Notes: a model not told the origin generated them from the letters alone. Shown: positions 25,147 through 33,082, counted from the first letter of the stretch. The stretch: DNA of 34,887 nucleotides from Pseudomonadota bacterium (GCA_021783435.1 JAJXUC010000021.1:1-34887); one strand, 5' to 3'. Translations and numbers: made by a program.

Positions 25147-25222
25147 CCGCCGCAGCCGAGGATGCCCGCAACAGGTGCCGGCCTCCGGGGAGATCGGCCG
25201 TCACCGCCGGCGCCGGGCGCGC

Positions 25223-25882
25223 TCAGATCAACCCGGCCGCGTCCAGAATGCGCTGCGCCACCTCGGCAAGCTTCAGCCCTCTCTCCATCGCCAGTTTGCG
25301 CATGCGGCCAAAGGCTTGCTCCTCGCTGCAACCCTGGCGCTGCATCACGATGCCCTTGGCGCGTTCCACCAGCTTGCGCTCGGAGAGTTGCAGCCGCGCC
25401 TCGCTGAGCTCGGCACGCAGGCCCTGTTCGCGCTCGAAGCGCGCCAGCGCCACTTCGATCACCGGCTTCACACGGTTGGGCTTGAGCCCGTCGACGATGT
25501 AGGCGGTGACCCCGGCGGCAATGGCGAGCTGGGCGGTCACGGTATCGTCGTCATCGGTGAACAGCACGATGGGCCGGGGCGTATCGCGCGAGGCCAGCAC
25601 CACATGCTCCAGCAGGTCGCGCACGCCGGATTCGGCATCGACAATGATCAGGTCGGGCGCCGCGGCGGCGATGCGCTCGTCCAGGTCGGGCGAAGCCGGC
25701 AGCACCGCGACCACCTCGTCGCCCGCGTCCAGCAGTCCCTGCACCAGCGCGGCGCAGCGCTGCGCCTGGCGCTGGTGGTCGGCATCCCCCTCCCCCAGCG
25801 CGGGGTCGGGCGAAATGACGGCAACCTTCAGGCTGCGCCGCCGGACGCGGGGGGCAGGGCTGGAGGGGCGGGAGCGGGACAT
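25223..25882 (-). CDS. nasT: NasT, ANTAR-domain transcription antiterminator
   Basis: The 219-residue response-regulator-like protein has an N-terminal receiver-type domain (VAVISPD, LIIVDAES, VLFTDDDD) and a C-terminal ANTAR RNA-binding domain: SERKLVERAKGIVMQRQGCSEEQAFGRMRKLA. In Azotobacter and Pseudomonas NasT binds a two-hairpin leader and prevents termination when nitrate releases it from NasS. Matching hairpins stand directly downstream. The 25882 ATG is chosen since the nine extra codons to 25909 add nothing recognisable; neither has a strong ribosome site. No nasS is in the window, which is unusual. Confidence 0.92.
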   Translation of the reverse strand: MSRSRPSSPAPRVRRRSLKVAVISPDPALGEGDADHQRQAQRCAALVQGLLDAGDEVVAVLPASPDLDERIAAAAPDLIIVDAESGVRDLLEHVVLASRDTPRPIVLFTDDDDTVTAQLAIAAGVTAYIVDGLKPNRVKPVIEVALARFEREQGLRAELSEARLQLSERKLVERAKGIVMQRQGCSEEQAFGRMRKLAMERGLKLAEVAQRILDAAGLI

Positions 25883-26115
25883 GGCTCTTCTCACGCGAGC
25901 AAATTCCATGCCCTGCCGCCGCGTGGCGCATCAGCCGACCGTCCGGCGTTTGGGCGCCTCGCGGCGCCCGGCAATCGGCATCGACGCCATGGGGCCTCCA
26001 GACGTTGACACGGCGAAGAACGGGTGTTCGCGGTGCGCCATGCACCGAAACACAGCACCAGCGACGCGGCTGCGGCACCCGGCAGCCATCTGTGCACAAC
26101 GATTGAACACAACGA

Positions 26116-26125
26116 TCGTATACAA
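26116..26125. promoter_or_regulatory. Candidate GntR (FCD) operator TCGTATACAA
   Basis: This differs by one base from the TTGTATACAA palindrome bound by many FCD-type GntR regulators. It ends two bases before the -24/-12 element of the adjacent regulator gene, so autoregulation is likely. Compare TTGTCGACAA at 5615-5624 near the other FCD regulator. Confidence 0.45.
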
Positions 26126-26127
26126 AC

Positions 26128-26144
26128 TGGCATGAGACTTGCAT
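26128..26144 (+). promoter_or_regulatory. Predicted sigma-54 promoter of the GntR-ABC operon
   Basis: TGGCATGAGACTTGCAT matches TGGCAC-N5-TTGCW with one mismatch, and GG and GC are correctly spaced. The expected start near 26154 leaves a 15-base leader before the ATG at 26169. This also argues against an alternative TTG start at 26139. Confidence 0.6.
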
Positions 26145-26168
26145 GCCATCGGGTTGGAAAACCCAGCC

Positions 26169-26867
26169 ATGATTTCTCCCGCCGCCATCTCCGACCGCAT
26201 CATCGCCGCCATCCTGGCGCAGCGCCTGCAGCCGGGCGCCCGTCTCGTGGAGACGCAACTGGCCGCCCTGTTCGCGGTCAGCCGCACCCAGGTGCGCGAG
26301 TCGCTGCATCGGCTCGTCGTTCGCGGCGTGGTCAAGGCGGGGGCGCGTGGCTGGTCGGTGGTGGAGCCGACGCCGAGCGAAGCCCAGCAGGCCTTTCTGG
26401 CGCGGCGTGTGATCGAGGTTGGCCTGTTGCATCACCTCGACAGGGTGGAGTCGCGAGCGCTCGACCAATTGCGCGACCACCTGCAGCGGGAAACGGCCGC
26501 GCTGGCCGCGCCCGACGTCGCCGCCCGTAGTTTTCTGTTGGGCGACTTTCATGTGTGCATGGCCGAATGCCTGGGCAACGCCTTGCTGGCCGACACCCTG
26601 CGGGACCTCACGGCGCGAACCACGCTCATGGCCATGCTCTACCAGTCCACCCATCATGCCCAGCAGTCGTGCGCCGAGCATGCCGACATCGTCGACGCCC
26701 TTGCCCGGGGCGAGTTGGAATGGGCCGGCCGCCTCATGGACAGCCATATCCGGGCGGTGGAGCGGGGCCTGCAACTGGATTCCACACCCGACCCATTGCA
26801 GCAACTGCGTTTTGCCTTGCAACCGTTTTCCAATCCCTTTTCAACGCTTTCATCATCGAAGGAGTAG
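26169..26867 (+). CDS. GntR-family regulator, FCD subfamily
   Basis: The 232-residue protein has a winged helix (ETQLAALFAVSRTQVRESLHRL, residues 35-56) and a helical FCD domain with GDFHVCMAEC and AEHADIVDAL, which contain the metal-binding His. It starts the operon: the next gene's AAGGAG lies on its stop codon. It probably controls uptake of the compound carried by the following ABC importer, which may also be its effector. It is related in architecture to the regulator at 5751-6440 but not a close duplicate. Confidence 0.9.
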   Translation: MISPAAISDRIIAAILAQRLQPGARLVETQLAALFAVSRTQVRESLHRLVVRGVVKAGARGWSVVEPTPSEAQQAFLARRVIEVGLLHHLDRVESRALDQLRDHLQRETAALAAPDVAARSFLLGDFHVCMAECLGNALLADTLRDLTARTTLMAMLYQSTHHAQQSCAEHADIVDALARGELEWAGRLMDSHIRAVERGLQLDSTPDPLQQLRFALQPFSNPFSTLSSSKE

Positions 26868-26871
26868 CGCC

Positions 26872-27663
26872 ATGTCATTGCGATTGTTCAAATTCCTGCC
26901 CATGCTGTTCGCCACGCTGCTGTGCACCCTGGCAGCCCCGGCCCAGGCCGATGCCCTGGCGCACATCATGCAGACCAAGGTTCTCAAGGTGGCCATCCCC
27001 ACCGACTTTCCGCCCTACGGCTTCGTCGGCACGACCATGGAGCCTGAAGGGCTCGACGTCGACATGGCCAAGTACGTTGCCAAAGAGATGGGCGTCAAGA
27101 TCGACCTGGTGCCGGCGAGCAGTTCCAACCGCATTCCCTATCTGCAGACGGGCAAGGTCGACCTGGTGATCTCGACCCTGGGCAAGACCGCCGAGCGCGA
27201 GAAGGTCGTCGACTTCAGCCACGCTTACTCGCCGTTCTTCCTGGCGGTCTATGGCCCCAAGACCATGGCGATCAAGAGCCCCGCCGACCTGGCTGGCAAG
27301 TCCATCTCGGTGACGCGCGGCTCGGTGGAAGACATCCAGCTGACGAAGGTCGCGCCGCCCAGCACCAACATCATGCGCTTCGAGGACAACGCCTCCACCA
27401 TCGCCGCCTTCGTCTCCGGACAGTCGCAACTGGTGGCGACGGGGGTTTCGGTGGCGTCGAACATGATGACGCACAACCCCGGCCTGGGTGCGCAAATGAA
27501 GTTCGTGCTGAAGGACTCGCCCAATTTCGTCGGCGTGCCCAAGGGTGACAAGGCATTGCTCGACAAGGTCAACGCCATCATCGACGCGGCCAAGAAGAAC
27601 GGTGAGTTGAACAAACTGTCCGAACACTGGCTGGGCCGCCCCGTGGGCGAGCTTCCCGAGTAA
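26872..27663 (+). CDS. Amino-acid ABC transporter substrate-binding protein
   Basis: The 263-residue family-3 solute-binding protein has a signal peptide ending near residue 26 (AAPAQA-DA). The mature part opens VLKVAIPTDFPPYGFV, followed by GLDVDMAKYVAKEMGV, TGKVDLVISTLGKTAERE and VDFSHAYSPFF, all standard for polar amino-acid receptors. AAGGAG stands 7 bases before the ATG. It would capture a polar amino acid or related nitrogen compound in the periplasm for the two permeases that follow. Exact ligand is not predictable. Confidence 0.93.
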   Translation: MSLRLFKFLPMLFATLLCTLAAPAQADALAHIMQTKVLKVAIPTDFPPYGFVGTTMEPEGLDVDMAKYVAKEMGVKIDLVPASSSNRIPYLQTGKVDLVISTLGKTAEREKVVDFSHAYSPFFLAVYGPKTMAIKSPADLAGKSISVTRGSVEDIQLTKVAPPSTNIMRFEDNASTIAAFVSGQSQLVATGVSVASNMMTHNPGLGAQMKFVLKDSPNFVGVPKGDKALLDKVNAIIDAAKKNGELNKLSEHWLGRPVGELPE

Positions 27664-27693
27664 GACCATGAGCGCACGCGCAGGCGACCGACC

Positions 27694-28359
27694 ATGAGCA
27701 TCCATCTGGACTTCGCTGCGGTCCTGGAGCAGTGGCCCCTGCTGTTGCAGGGGCTGGCCTGGACGGTCGCGCTCACCGTGGTGTCGGCCCTCGTTGGTCT
27801 GATGTTGGGGGTGGCCTGCAGCTGGGCGCGCACCTGGAGCCAGGCGCGGTGGCTGCGTGCCGTGGTGTCGGCCTATGTCGAGGTGATTCGCAACACGCCG
27901 TTCATCATTCAACTGTTTTTCATTTTTTTCGGCCTTCCCAGCCTGGGTTTGCGGCTCTCTCCCGGCGCAGCCTCGGCGCTGGCGATGATCATCAACCTCG
28001 GCGCCTATGCCACCGAGATTTTGCGCGCCGGCATCCAGTCGACCCCGCGCGGGCAGATCGAAGCCGGATCGAGCCTGGCGTTGACGCCGGGGCAGGTTTT
28101 CCTGCGCGTGGTTCTGCCGCCGTCGATGCGCCGGGTGTGGCCGGCACTGGTCAGCCAGATCATCATCGTCATGCTCGGCTCGGCCGTGTGCAGCCAGATC
28201 TCCACGCCCGAGCTGTCCTACGCCGCCAACCTCATCGCCTCGCGCAATTTCCGTGGCTTCGAGTCCTACATCGTGGTCACGGCGATCTACCTCCTGCTGG
28301 CCATCGGGCTGCGCAAGCTGCTGTACTGGGCCGGCCCCCGCTTCGTCTTCGGACGCTGA
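27694..28359 (+). CDS. Amino-acid ABC transporter permease (HisM/GlnP type)
   Basis: The 221-residue inner-membrane protein has about five membrane segments. It shows the HEQRA-family features IRNTPFIIQLFFIFFGLP and the EAA loop SSLALTPGQVFLRVVLPPSMRR, which contacts the ATPase. It lies 30 bases after the binding protein and 3 bases before the second permease. With that permease it should form a heterodimeric channel. Confidence 0.93.
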   Translation: MSIHLDFAAVLEQWPLLLQGLAWTVALTVVSALVGLMLGVACSWARTWSQARWLRAVVSAYVEVIRNTPFIIQLFFIFFGLPSLGLRLSPGAASALAMIINLGAYATEILRAGIQSTPRGQIEAGSSLALTPGQVFLRVVLPPSMRRVWPALVSQIIIVMLGSAVCSQISTPELSYAANLIASRNFRGFESYIVVTAIYLLLAIGLRKLLYWAGPRFVFGR

Positions 28360-28362
28360 GCC

Positions 28363-29013
28363 ATGGTCGATTTCACGCTCGCAGACATCCTGCGCAACCT
28401 GTTGCTCGCCGCCCGCTGGACCATCGCACTGTCGCTGGTGGCGTTCCTGGGCGGCGGCCTGGTCGGTCTGGCGCTATTGGTCTTGCGCCAATGGGGGCGC
28501 GCCGGATTGGGCCGGGCCGTCGCGCTCTATGTGCAGGTTTTCCAGGGCACGCCACTGCTGATGCAATTGTTCCTCGCCTACTTCGGCCTGGCCCTGTTCG
28601 GCCTCGATGTGTCGCGCTGGACGGCGGCCTCGGTGGCGCTGATCCTCTACGCCAGCGCCTACCTGACCGAAATCTGGAGAGGCTGCGTCGACGCTGTTCC
28701 CCGGGGGCAATGGGAGGCATCCGGCAGCCTGGCGTTGAGCTTCCCGCAGCAACTGCGCCATGTGATCGTGCCGCAGGCCTTGCGCGTCGCCATCGCGCCG
28801 ACCGTGGGCTTCCTGGTGCAGGTGATCAAGGGAACGGCGCTGGCTTCGGTGATCGGCTTCGTCGAGTTGACGAAGGCCGGGGGCATGATGGCCAACGTCA
28901 CCTTCAAGCCATTCCTGGTGTACGGCTGCGTGGCGGCGCTGTATTTTTTGATGTGCTATCCGATTTCAGCCTACAGCCAGCGCATTGAAAGGAAACTGCA
29001 TGCAAGTCGCTGA
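28363..29013 (+). CDS. Amino-acid ABC transporter permease (second subunit)
   Basis: The 216-residue membrane protein is of the same type as its neighbour, with FQGTPLLMQLFLAYFG and the EAA loop GSLALSFPQQLRHVIVPQALR. It overlaps the ATPase start by 14 bases, showing coupled translation. It completes the channel of the importer. Confidence 0.93.
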   Translation: MVDFTLADILRNLLLAARWTIALSLVAFLGGGLVGLALLVLRQWGRAGLGRAVALYVQVFQGTPLLMQLFLAYFGLALFGLDVSRWTAASVALILYASAYLTEIWRGCVDAVPRGQWEASGSLALSFPQQLRHVIVPQALRVAIAPTVGFLVQVIKGTALASVIGFVELTKAGGMMANVTFKPFLVYGCVAALYFLMCYPISAYSQRIERKLHASR

Positions 29014-29761
29014 GCCCAGCCCGGTGCATCCGGCCGTGCGCATCCGTGGGTTGCGCAAACGTTTCGGCAGTCATGAAGTGCTCAAGGGCATCGACCTCGA
29101 CGTGGCGCCTGGCGAAGTGGTGTCCATCATCGGCAAGAGCGGCTCGGGGAAAAGCACCTTGCTCCGCTGCATCAACGCACTGGAGAGCTTCGACGCCGGC
29201 GAGTTGCTGGTCGATGCCCAACCGCTCATCCAGGGCAACGCCCAGGCGATGCGTGCCCTGCGGCAGCATGTGGGCATGATTTTCCAGAGCTTCAACCTCT
29301 TTCCCCACCTCGACGTGGGACGCAACGTGATGCTGGCTCCGACCCTGGTCAAGGGGACGTCGCGCAGCGATGCCGAGGCCAAGGCGCGACAGTTGCTCAA
29401 GCGCGTGGGCCTGGAGGAGAAATTTCACGCGTACCCGGACCAACTCTCGGGGGGCCAGCAACAGCGCGTGGCGATTGCCCGCGCGCTGGCGATGGAGCCT
29501 GCGGTTTTGCTGTGCGACGAAATCACCTCGGCACTCGACCCCGAACTCGTCGGCGAGGTCTTGCGCGTGGTCGAGGCGCTGGCCAACGAGGGCATGACGC
29601 TCCTGATGGTCACGCACGAAATGAGCTTTGCCCGCAAAGTGTCCGACCGCATGGTCTTCATGCACGCGGGCTGTATTCACGAAATGGGCCCACCCGAGCA
29701 GTTGTTCGCCTCGCCCCAGACCCCGGAGTTGCGCCAGTTCCTGTCGTCGATCGACCGCTAG
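29000..29761 (+). CDS. Amino-acid ABC transporter ATP-binding protein
   Basis: The 253-residue ATPase has Walker A GKSGSGKST at 45-53, Q-loop FQSFNLFPHL, signature LSGGQQQRVAIARAL, Walker B LLCDEITSALDPE and switch THEMSFA, typical of GlnQ/HisP. The final residues LRQFLSS match the GlnQ group. The ATG at 29000 is chosen over a TTG at 28985 because AAAGGA lies just before it. It completes a four-gene importer after the GntR gene. No clear terminator follows. Confidence 0.94.
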   Translation: MQVAEPSPVHPAVRIRGLRKRFGSHEVLKGIDLDVAPGEVVSIIGKSGSGKSTLLRCINALESFDAGELLVDAQPLIQGNAQAMRALRQHVGMIFQSFNLFPHLDVGRNVMLAPTLVKGTSRSDAEAKARQLLKRVGLEEKFHAYPDQLSGGQQQRVAIARALAMEPAVLLCDEITSALDPELVGEVLRVVEALANEGMTLLMVTHEMSFARKVSDRMVFMHAGCIHEMGPPEQLFASPQTPELRQFLSSIDR

Positions 29762-29802
29762 GGCCGTCACGCTCTCGGCCTGCGTGCCGCTGGATCCGCC
29801 CC

Positions 29803-30183
29803 TCAGCCCTGCGCGCAATGCAGGGCGTAGGCCGCCAGCGCGGAGACGATGTCCGGGCTGTCGCCGGCGGCGGCGGCAACGCGCACCGTGAGCCGGGGAT
29901 GCCGCTGCTGCGCATCGCGCACGGCTTGCGGAATGTCGCGCTGCAAATGGCCGCCCGCGCCGAGGAACAGCGGCACGAGATGCAGTTGCGTGCAGCCCGC
30001 CTCGCCTGCCGCATCCAGCGCCTGCGCCAGGGATGGCTGCATGGATTCGAGGTAGGCGAGTTCCACCTGCAACGCAGGCCGGCTGGCGCGCACCGCGGCG
30101 AGCACCGCCTCGAAGGGCCGCGCCCATTCCGGCTGGCGCGAGCCGTGGGCGAGAAGCAGCAGGCGGGGCGCGGGGGTGTTCAT
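29803..30183 (-). CDS. cbiX: CbiX/SirB-like sirohydrochlorin chelatase, short form
   Basis: The 126-residue protein has the family's LLLLAHGSRQPEWARPFEAV opening with the metal-binding His near residue 13, and VPLFLGAGGHLQRDIP with the second His. Short single-domain forms dimerise and insert Fe2+ or Co2+ into sirohydrochlorin. Fe insertion would complete siroheme for NirB; with SUMT at 13747-14655 this suggests a split siroheme pathway. It follows ureG in the same direction after 91 bases and may share its transcript. The metal cannot be decided from sequence. Confidence 0.88.
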   Translation of the reverse strand: MNTPAPRLLLLAHGSRQPEWARPFEAVLAAVRASRPALQVELAYLESMQPSLAQALDAAGEAGCTQLHLVPLFLGAGGHLQRDIPQAVRDAQQRHPRLTVRVAAAAGDSPDIVSALAAYALHCAQG

Positions 30184-30274
30184 CGGTGCGGGGTCGAGGC
30201 GAGGTGGGGAGAACCGGGAGGAACGAGGCGGAACGCCAGCACTGTTGCCTCGGCATGGGTGGCGTTGCGTGCCA

Positions 30275-30961
30275 TCAGGCCGCGTGCAACAGCCCTTTGG
30301 TTTCGATGAAGCGCACGACCTCGTCGAGCCCATCGAGGGTCTTGAGATTGGTCATCACGAAGGGCCGCAGACCGCCTGCGCCCGAGCGCATGCGCACGGT
30401 GTCGGCACGCATCACGTCGAGGTTGGCGCCCACATGGGGAGCGAGATCGGTCTTGTTGATGACGAACAGGTCGCTCTTGGTGATGCCGGGTCCGCCCTTG
30501 CGCGGTATTTTTTCGCCGCCGGCGACGTCGATGACGTAGATCGTGAGGTCGCTCAGTTCCGGGCTGAAGGTGGCGGCGAGGTTGTCGCCGCCGGACTCGA
30601 TGAACACGATGTCGGCGTCGGGGAACTGCTCCAGCATGCGGTCCACCGCTTCGAGATTGATCGAGGCGTCTTCCCGAATGGCAGTGTGCGGGCAGCCGCC
30701 CGTCTCCACGCCCATGATGCGCTCGGGCTCCAGGGCGCCGGCCACGGTGAGCAGACGCTGGTCTTCCTTGGTGTAGATGTCGTTGGTCACCACGACCAGG
30801 TCGTAGCGGGCGCGCATGGCCTTGCACAGCATTTCGAGCAGGGTGGTCTTGCCCGAGCCCACCGGCCCGCCGATGCCCACGCGCAGTGGCGGCAGGCGCT
30901 TGGTGCGGCGGGCAATGTGGTGCAGCGGCGAGGCGGATGGTGGGGAAGGTTGTGCGCTCAT
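30275..30961 (-). CDS. ureG: Urease accessory GTPase UreG
   Basis: The 228-residue SIMIBI GTPase has the P-loop GPVGSGKT at 32-39, the nickel-binding CPH motif in [30 protein letters not shown], and the NKTD base-recognition motif. It drives nickel delivery to apo-urease with UreF, UreD and UreE. Its start overlaps the ureF stop by 4 bases. Length is slightly above the usual 205 because of a Pro/Ser-rich N-terminus. Confidence 0.96.
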   Translation of the reverse strand: MSAQPSPPSASPLHHIARRTKRLPPLRVGIGGPVGSGKTTLLEMLCKAMRARYDLVVVTNDIYTKEDQRLLTVAGALEPERIMGVETGGCPHTAIREDASINLEAVDRMLEQFPDADIVFIESGGDNLAATFSPELSDLTIYVIDVAGGEKIPRKGGPGITKSDLFVINKTDLAPHVGANLDVMRADTVRMRSGAGGLRPFVMTNLKTLDGLDEVVRFIETKGLLHAA

Positions 30962-31620
30962 GATCGGAACAATCGGGAATATTGGGTTTCGTGGCGGCTG
31001 CTCAGGATGGCCAGCAGGGGCGAAAAACTCTGCCAGTCGTCCATGTGGTGTTGCAGGTTTCGTGCCTGCGCCACGGCGGCGGGGATGTCGGGGGTGAGCG
31101 TGGCCAGCAGCCGCTGCCCGCTGCTCTGGCCCAGCGGGACGGCGCGCATCGCGGCCTGCACCTGGTTCTCCAGCCACGAGAAGGCCAGGGCGTGCGCCAT
31201 CTGCTCGGCGTCCAGCCCCAGGGCGAGTGCGCCCAGGGCGAAGGCCAGCGGCCAGGCGGGGGCGGGATGGAGTTGCGCGGCCAGCGGCAGCAGGGGATGG
31301 CCGGGCTGCAATGTGCGCAGCCACTCCAGCATGGAGCGGCCCATCTGCTGGCTTTGCTGGCGCAGCTCAGAGGTTTCGCGCGTGGTCAGCACCCAGGTCT
31401 GGATGGTGCGCAGCGCCTCAAAATCTGCCGCGGCCCACGCCGCATGCGCAGCGCAGGCGGCGGGCAGCTCGCTGCGGGCGAGGGTGAGTTGCAACTGGCC
31501 GCGCAGCCAGGCCAGCGTCCGGGCTTCGTCGACCACGAGACCCGCATCCACCGCGGCTTCCAGCCCCTCGGAATAGCTGAAACCGCCCACTGGCAAGGCG
31601 GGGGAGGACAGCCACATCAT
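30958..31620 (-). CDS. ureF: Urease accessory protein UreF
   Basis: The 220-residue helical protein opens [27 protein letters not shown], the classic UreF start, and ends YSRLFRS. It forms the UreDFG complex that gates nickel and CO2 delivery. The frame is open upstream to an ATG at 31866, which would add 82 Pro/Gly/Arg-rich residues encoded by inverted palindromic repeats and overlap ureE by 11 bases. I chose the core start by length, although it has no clear ribosome site and relatives usually have a few residues before this motif. The true start is uncertain. Confidence 0.85.
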   Translation of the reverse strand: MMWLSSPALPVGGFSYSEGLEAAVDAGLVVDEARTLAWLRGQLQLTLARSELPAACAAHAAWAAADFEALRTIQTWVLTTRETSELRQQSQQMGRSMLEWLRTLQPGHPLLPLAAQLHPAPAWPLAFALGALALGLDAEQMAHALAFSWLENQVQAAMRAVPLGQSSGQRLLATLTPDIPAAVAQARNLQHHMDDWQSFSPLLAILSSRHETQYSRLFRS

Positions 31621-31677
31621 GGCAAGCTGGGGGGTGGGTTTGTGTGCTTCAGGGGACGAGGGGAGCCGTGGCGCACG

Positions 31678-31853
31678 AGACTCCCCCTCCCGGCCTCCCC
31701 CGCCCGTGGGGGAGGAGTGAGCAGCGCCGCGCGAGCCGCTGGCTTGCCCCTCCCGACCCTCTTCACTGATGCTGGTGGGGCGAGCGGCTGTGGGCGCGGG
31801 ACGGCCTTGCTCCCTCCCCGCTTGTGGGGAGGGCTGGGGTGGGGAGGGTTGCG
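31678..31853. repeat. Pair of inverted GC-rich palindromic repeats between ureE and ureF
   Basis: Two similar units lie in opposite orientation. One has CCTCCCCC/GGGGGAGG arms around GCCCGT (31694-31715). The other has CCCTCCCC/GGGGAGGG arms around GCTTGT (31812-31833). Both are flanked by further C- or G-rich blocks. They resemble intergenic REP-like elements scattered through betaproteobacterial genomes. The reading frame of ureF stays open across them. Confidence 0.7.
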
Positions 31854-31855
31854 GC

Positions 31856-32377
31856 TCAATGTCCATGAGGATGATCGTGTCCATGCGCGTGGTCATGATC
31901 GTGGCCGTGCGCGTGGGCATGCCCTTCGCCATACGCTCCCGCCTCGGGCTCGAACGGCGCCTGCGCTTCGCTGACGACGAGGTGCAGGCGCCGCAGCATG
32001 TCGGCCAGCACCGGGTCGGGTTCGAACTGCAGGCAGTCGGCCTGGACTTCGAGCTGCACATGCCGGTTGCCCAGGTGGTAGGCGGCGCGGAGCAGATCGG
32101 TGGGCGTGCCGTGCGCGGCGCAGGCGCGCACCTGCAGCACCGGCTGCGGCGCAGCCTGCACGCGCAGGAAGGAGCCGTCCTCGGCCACCAGCATGTCGCC
32201 GCCGCGCAGCACGGCACCGCGCGGCAGGAACACGGCGACATGGCGACCGCTGCTGTCGTGCGCGTCGAAGCGGCTTTTGCCGCGGGTGTCCCAGTCGAGG
32301 GTCAGCGTGGCGGCGCGCTCGCGCAAGGCACGGGCCAGGCCGCGACCGGCGGGAAGGTGTTTGTTGACGGTGAGCAT
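31856..32377 (-). CDS. ureE: Urease accessory nickel chaperone UreE
   Basis: The 173-residue protein begins MLTVNKHLPAGRGLARAL, followed by LTLDWDTRGKSRFDAHDSSGRHVAVFLPRG, typical of the UreE N-terminal peptide-binding domain. The metal-binding domain follows, and the C-terminal tail carries about 10 His among Gly, Asp and Ala, a nickel-storage feature as in Klebsiella UreE. The frame is open 12 codons further up, but the family start is at 32377. Upstream it meets the divergent toxin-antitoxin operon rather than ureC, so it needs its own promoter. Confidence 0.94.
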   Translation of the reverse strand: MLTVNKHLPAGRGLARALRERAATLTLDWDTRGKSRFDAHDSSGRHVAVFLPRGAVLRGGDMLVAEDGSFLRVQAAPQPVLQVRACAAHGTPTDLLRAAYHLGNRHVQLEVQADCLQFEPDPVLADMLRRLHLVVSEAQAPFEPEAGAYGEGHAHAHGHDHDHAHGHDHPHGH

Positions 32378-32433
32378 GGCGGTGTTCGGAGTCCAGAATC
32401 GGAAGGTTTGCAAATCGGCGGGTCGGAGCCTAA

Positions 32434-32449
32434 TATAACAACCGTTATA
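32434..32449. promoter_or_regulatory. Inverted repeat, likely antitoxin operator
   Basis: TATAAC-AACC-GTTATA is a perfect 6-base inverted repeat in an AT-rich patch 29 bases before the antitoxin start and 57 bases before ureE. AbrB-type antitoxins bind such sites to repress their own operon. It may also affect ureE transcription. Confidence 0.5.
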
Positions 32450-32477
32450 ACTTCATCGCCCAACCCAGGAGAACAGC

Positions 32478-32702
32478 ATGTCCGCCCTCAAACTCACCCA
32501 GATCGGCAATTCGGTCGGCGTCATTCTGCCCAAAGAACTCCTCGCCCGCCTCAAACTGGAAAAAGGCGACACGGTGTTCGTCACCGAGGCGGCGAATGGC
32601 GTCACCCTCACGCCTTACGACCCCGCGCTCGACGAGCAACTGCAACTGGGCCGCGAATTCATGCGCGAGTATCGCGACACCTTCCACCAACTCGCCAAAT
32701 GA
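32478..32702 (+). CDS. AbrB/MazE-family antitoxin
   Basis: The 74-residue protein has the SpoVT/AbrB swapped-hairpin DNA-binding domain: LKLTQIGNSVGVILPKELL, KLEKGDTVFVTEAANGVTLT. The C-terminal 25 residues (LGREFMREYRDTFHQLAK) should wrap the toxin. AGGAG at 32467-32471 sits 6 bases upstream. It is followed with a 4-base overlap by a Doc-type toxin, the normal antitoxin-first order, and would repress the operon through the upstream inverted repeat. Confidence 0.93.
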   Translation: MSALKLTQIGNSVGVILPKELLARLKLEKGDTVFVTEAANGVTLTPYDPALDEQLQLGREFMREYRDTFHQLAK

Positions 32703-33082
32703 GCTGGCGTTTCATCGACCGGCGCGCGCTGCTGCTGTTGCACGACGAAAGTCTGGCCGAACACGGTGGCGCGCCCGGACTGCGTGATGAAGGTCTGCTC
32801 GCTTCTGCGCTCGCGCGGCCCTTGAATCTGGTGGCCTACGACGAGCCGGACCTTGCCGCGCTTGCCGCCGCCTATGGCGTAGGTCTGGCGAAAAATCATG
32901 CCTTCGTCGACGGCAACAAACGCGCCGCCTTTCTCGCGGTCGGTTTGTTCCTCGCCCTGAACGGCCGGCGTCTCGTCACCTCACAGGCCGACGCCACGCT
33001 CACCATGCTTGCCGTCGCCTCCGGCGACATGGCAGAAGATGAATTCGCGGCGTGGGTCAGGGTGCACCTGCAGCCACGCTAG
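32699..33082 (+). CDS. doc: Death-on-curing (Doc/Fic) family toxin
   Basis: The 127-residue protein has the Fic-fold active motif HAFVDGNKR at 67-75, and the N-terminal RALLLLHDESLAEHGG typical of Doc. Doc of phage P1 phosphorylates EF-Tu and stops translation; other Fic enzymes transfer AMP. The ATG overlaps the antitoxin stop (ATGA). The stop codon TAG at 33080 lies in CTAG, opposite the end of a short leftward open frame. The pair probably arrived by transfer and now splits the urease operon. Confidence 0.93.
   Translation: MSWRFIDRRALLLLHDESLAEHGGAPGLRDEGLLASALARPLNLVAYDEPDLAALAAAYGVGLAKNHAFVDGNKRAAFLAVGLFLALNGRRLVTSQADATLTMLAVASGDMAEDEFAAWVRVHLQPR

Larger units (their letters stand above)
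24848..25222 (-). promoter_or_regulatory. nas operon promoter and leader region
   Basis: The 375-base gap between nasT and nrtA holds, in transcription order, a possible NtrC site, a -24/-12 promoter, two hairpins with hexaloops of the ANTAR-target type, and an intrinsic terminator. No protein gene is supported in it. Confidence 0.8.
25883..26168. promoter_or_regulatory. Divergent region between nasT and the GntR-ABC operon
   Basis: This 286-base gap carries a -24/-12 match and a GntR-type palindrome at its right end. A perfect 7-pair GGGCGCC/GGCGCCC hairpin at 25952-25969 would lie in the nasT leader but has no U-run. No promoter for nasT could be fixed. Confidence 0.5.

Noticed and set aside
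25952..25969. Perfect GGGCGCC/GGCGCCC hairpin upstream of nasT
   Set aside because: No U-run on either side, so not a terminator. It could be a leader structure, but such short GC palindromes are common here.
26032..26046. GGTGC-N5-GCACC palindrome upstream of the GntR-ABC promoter
   Set aside because: The arms are in the opposite order to an NtrC site (GCACC..GGTGC), so it was not called one.
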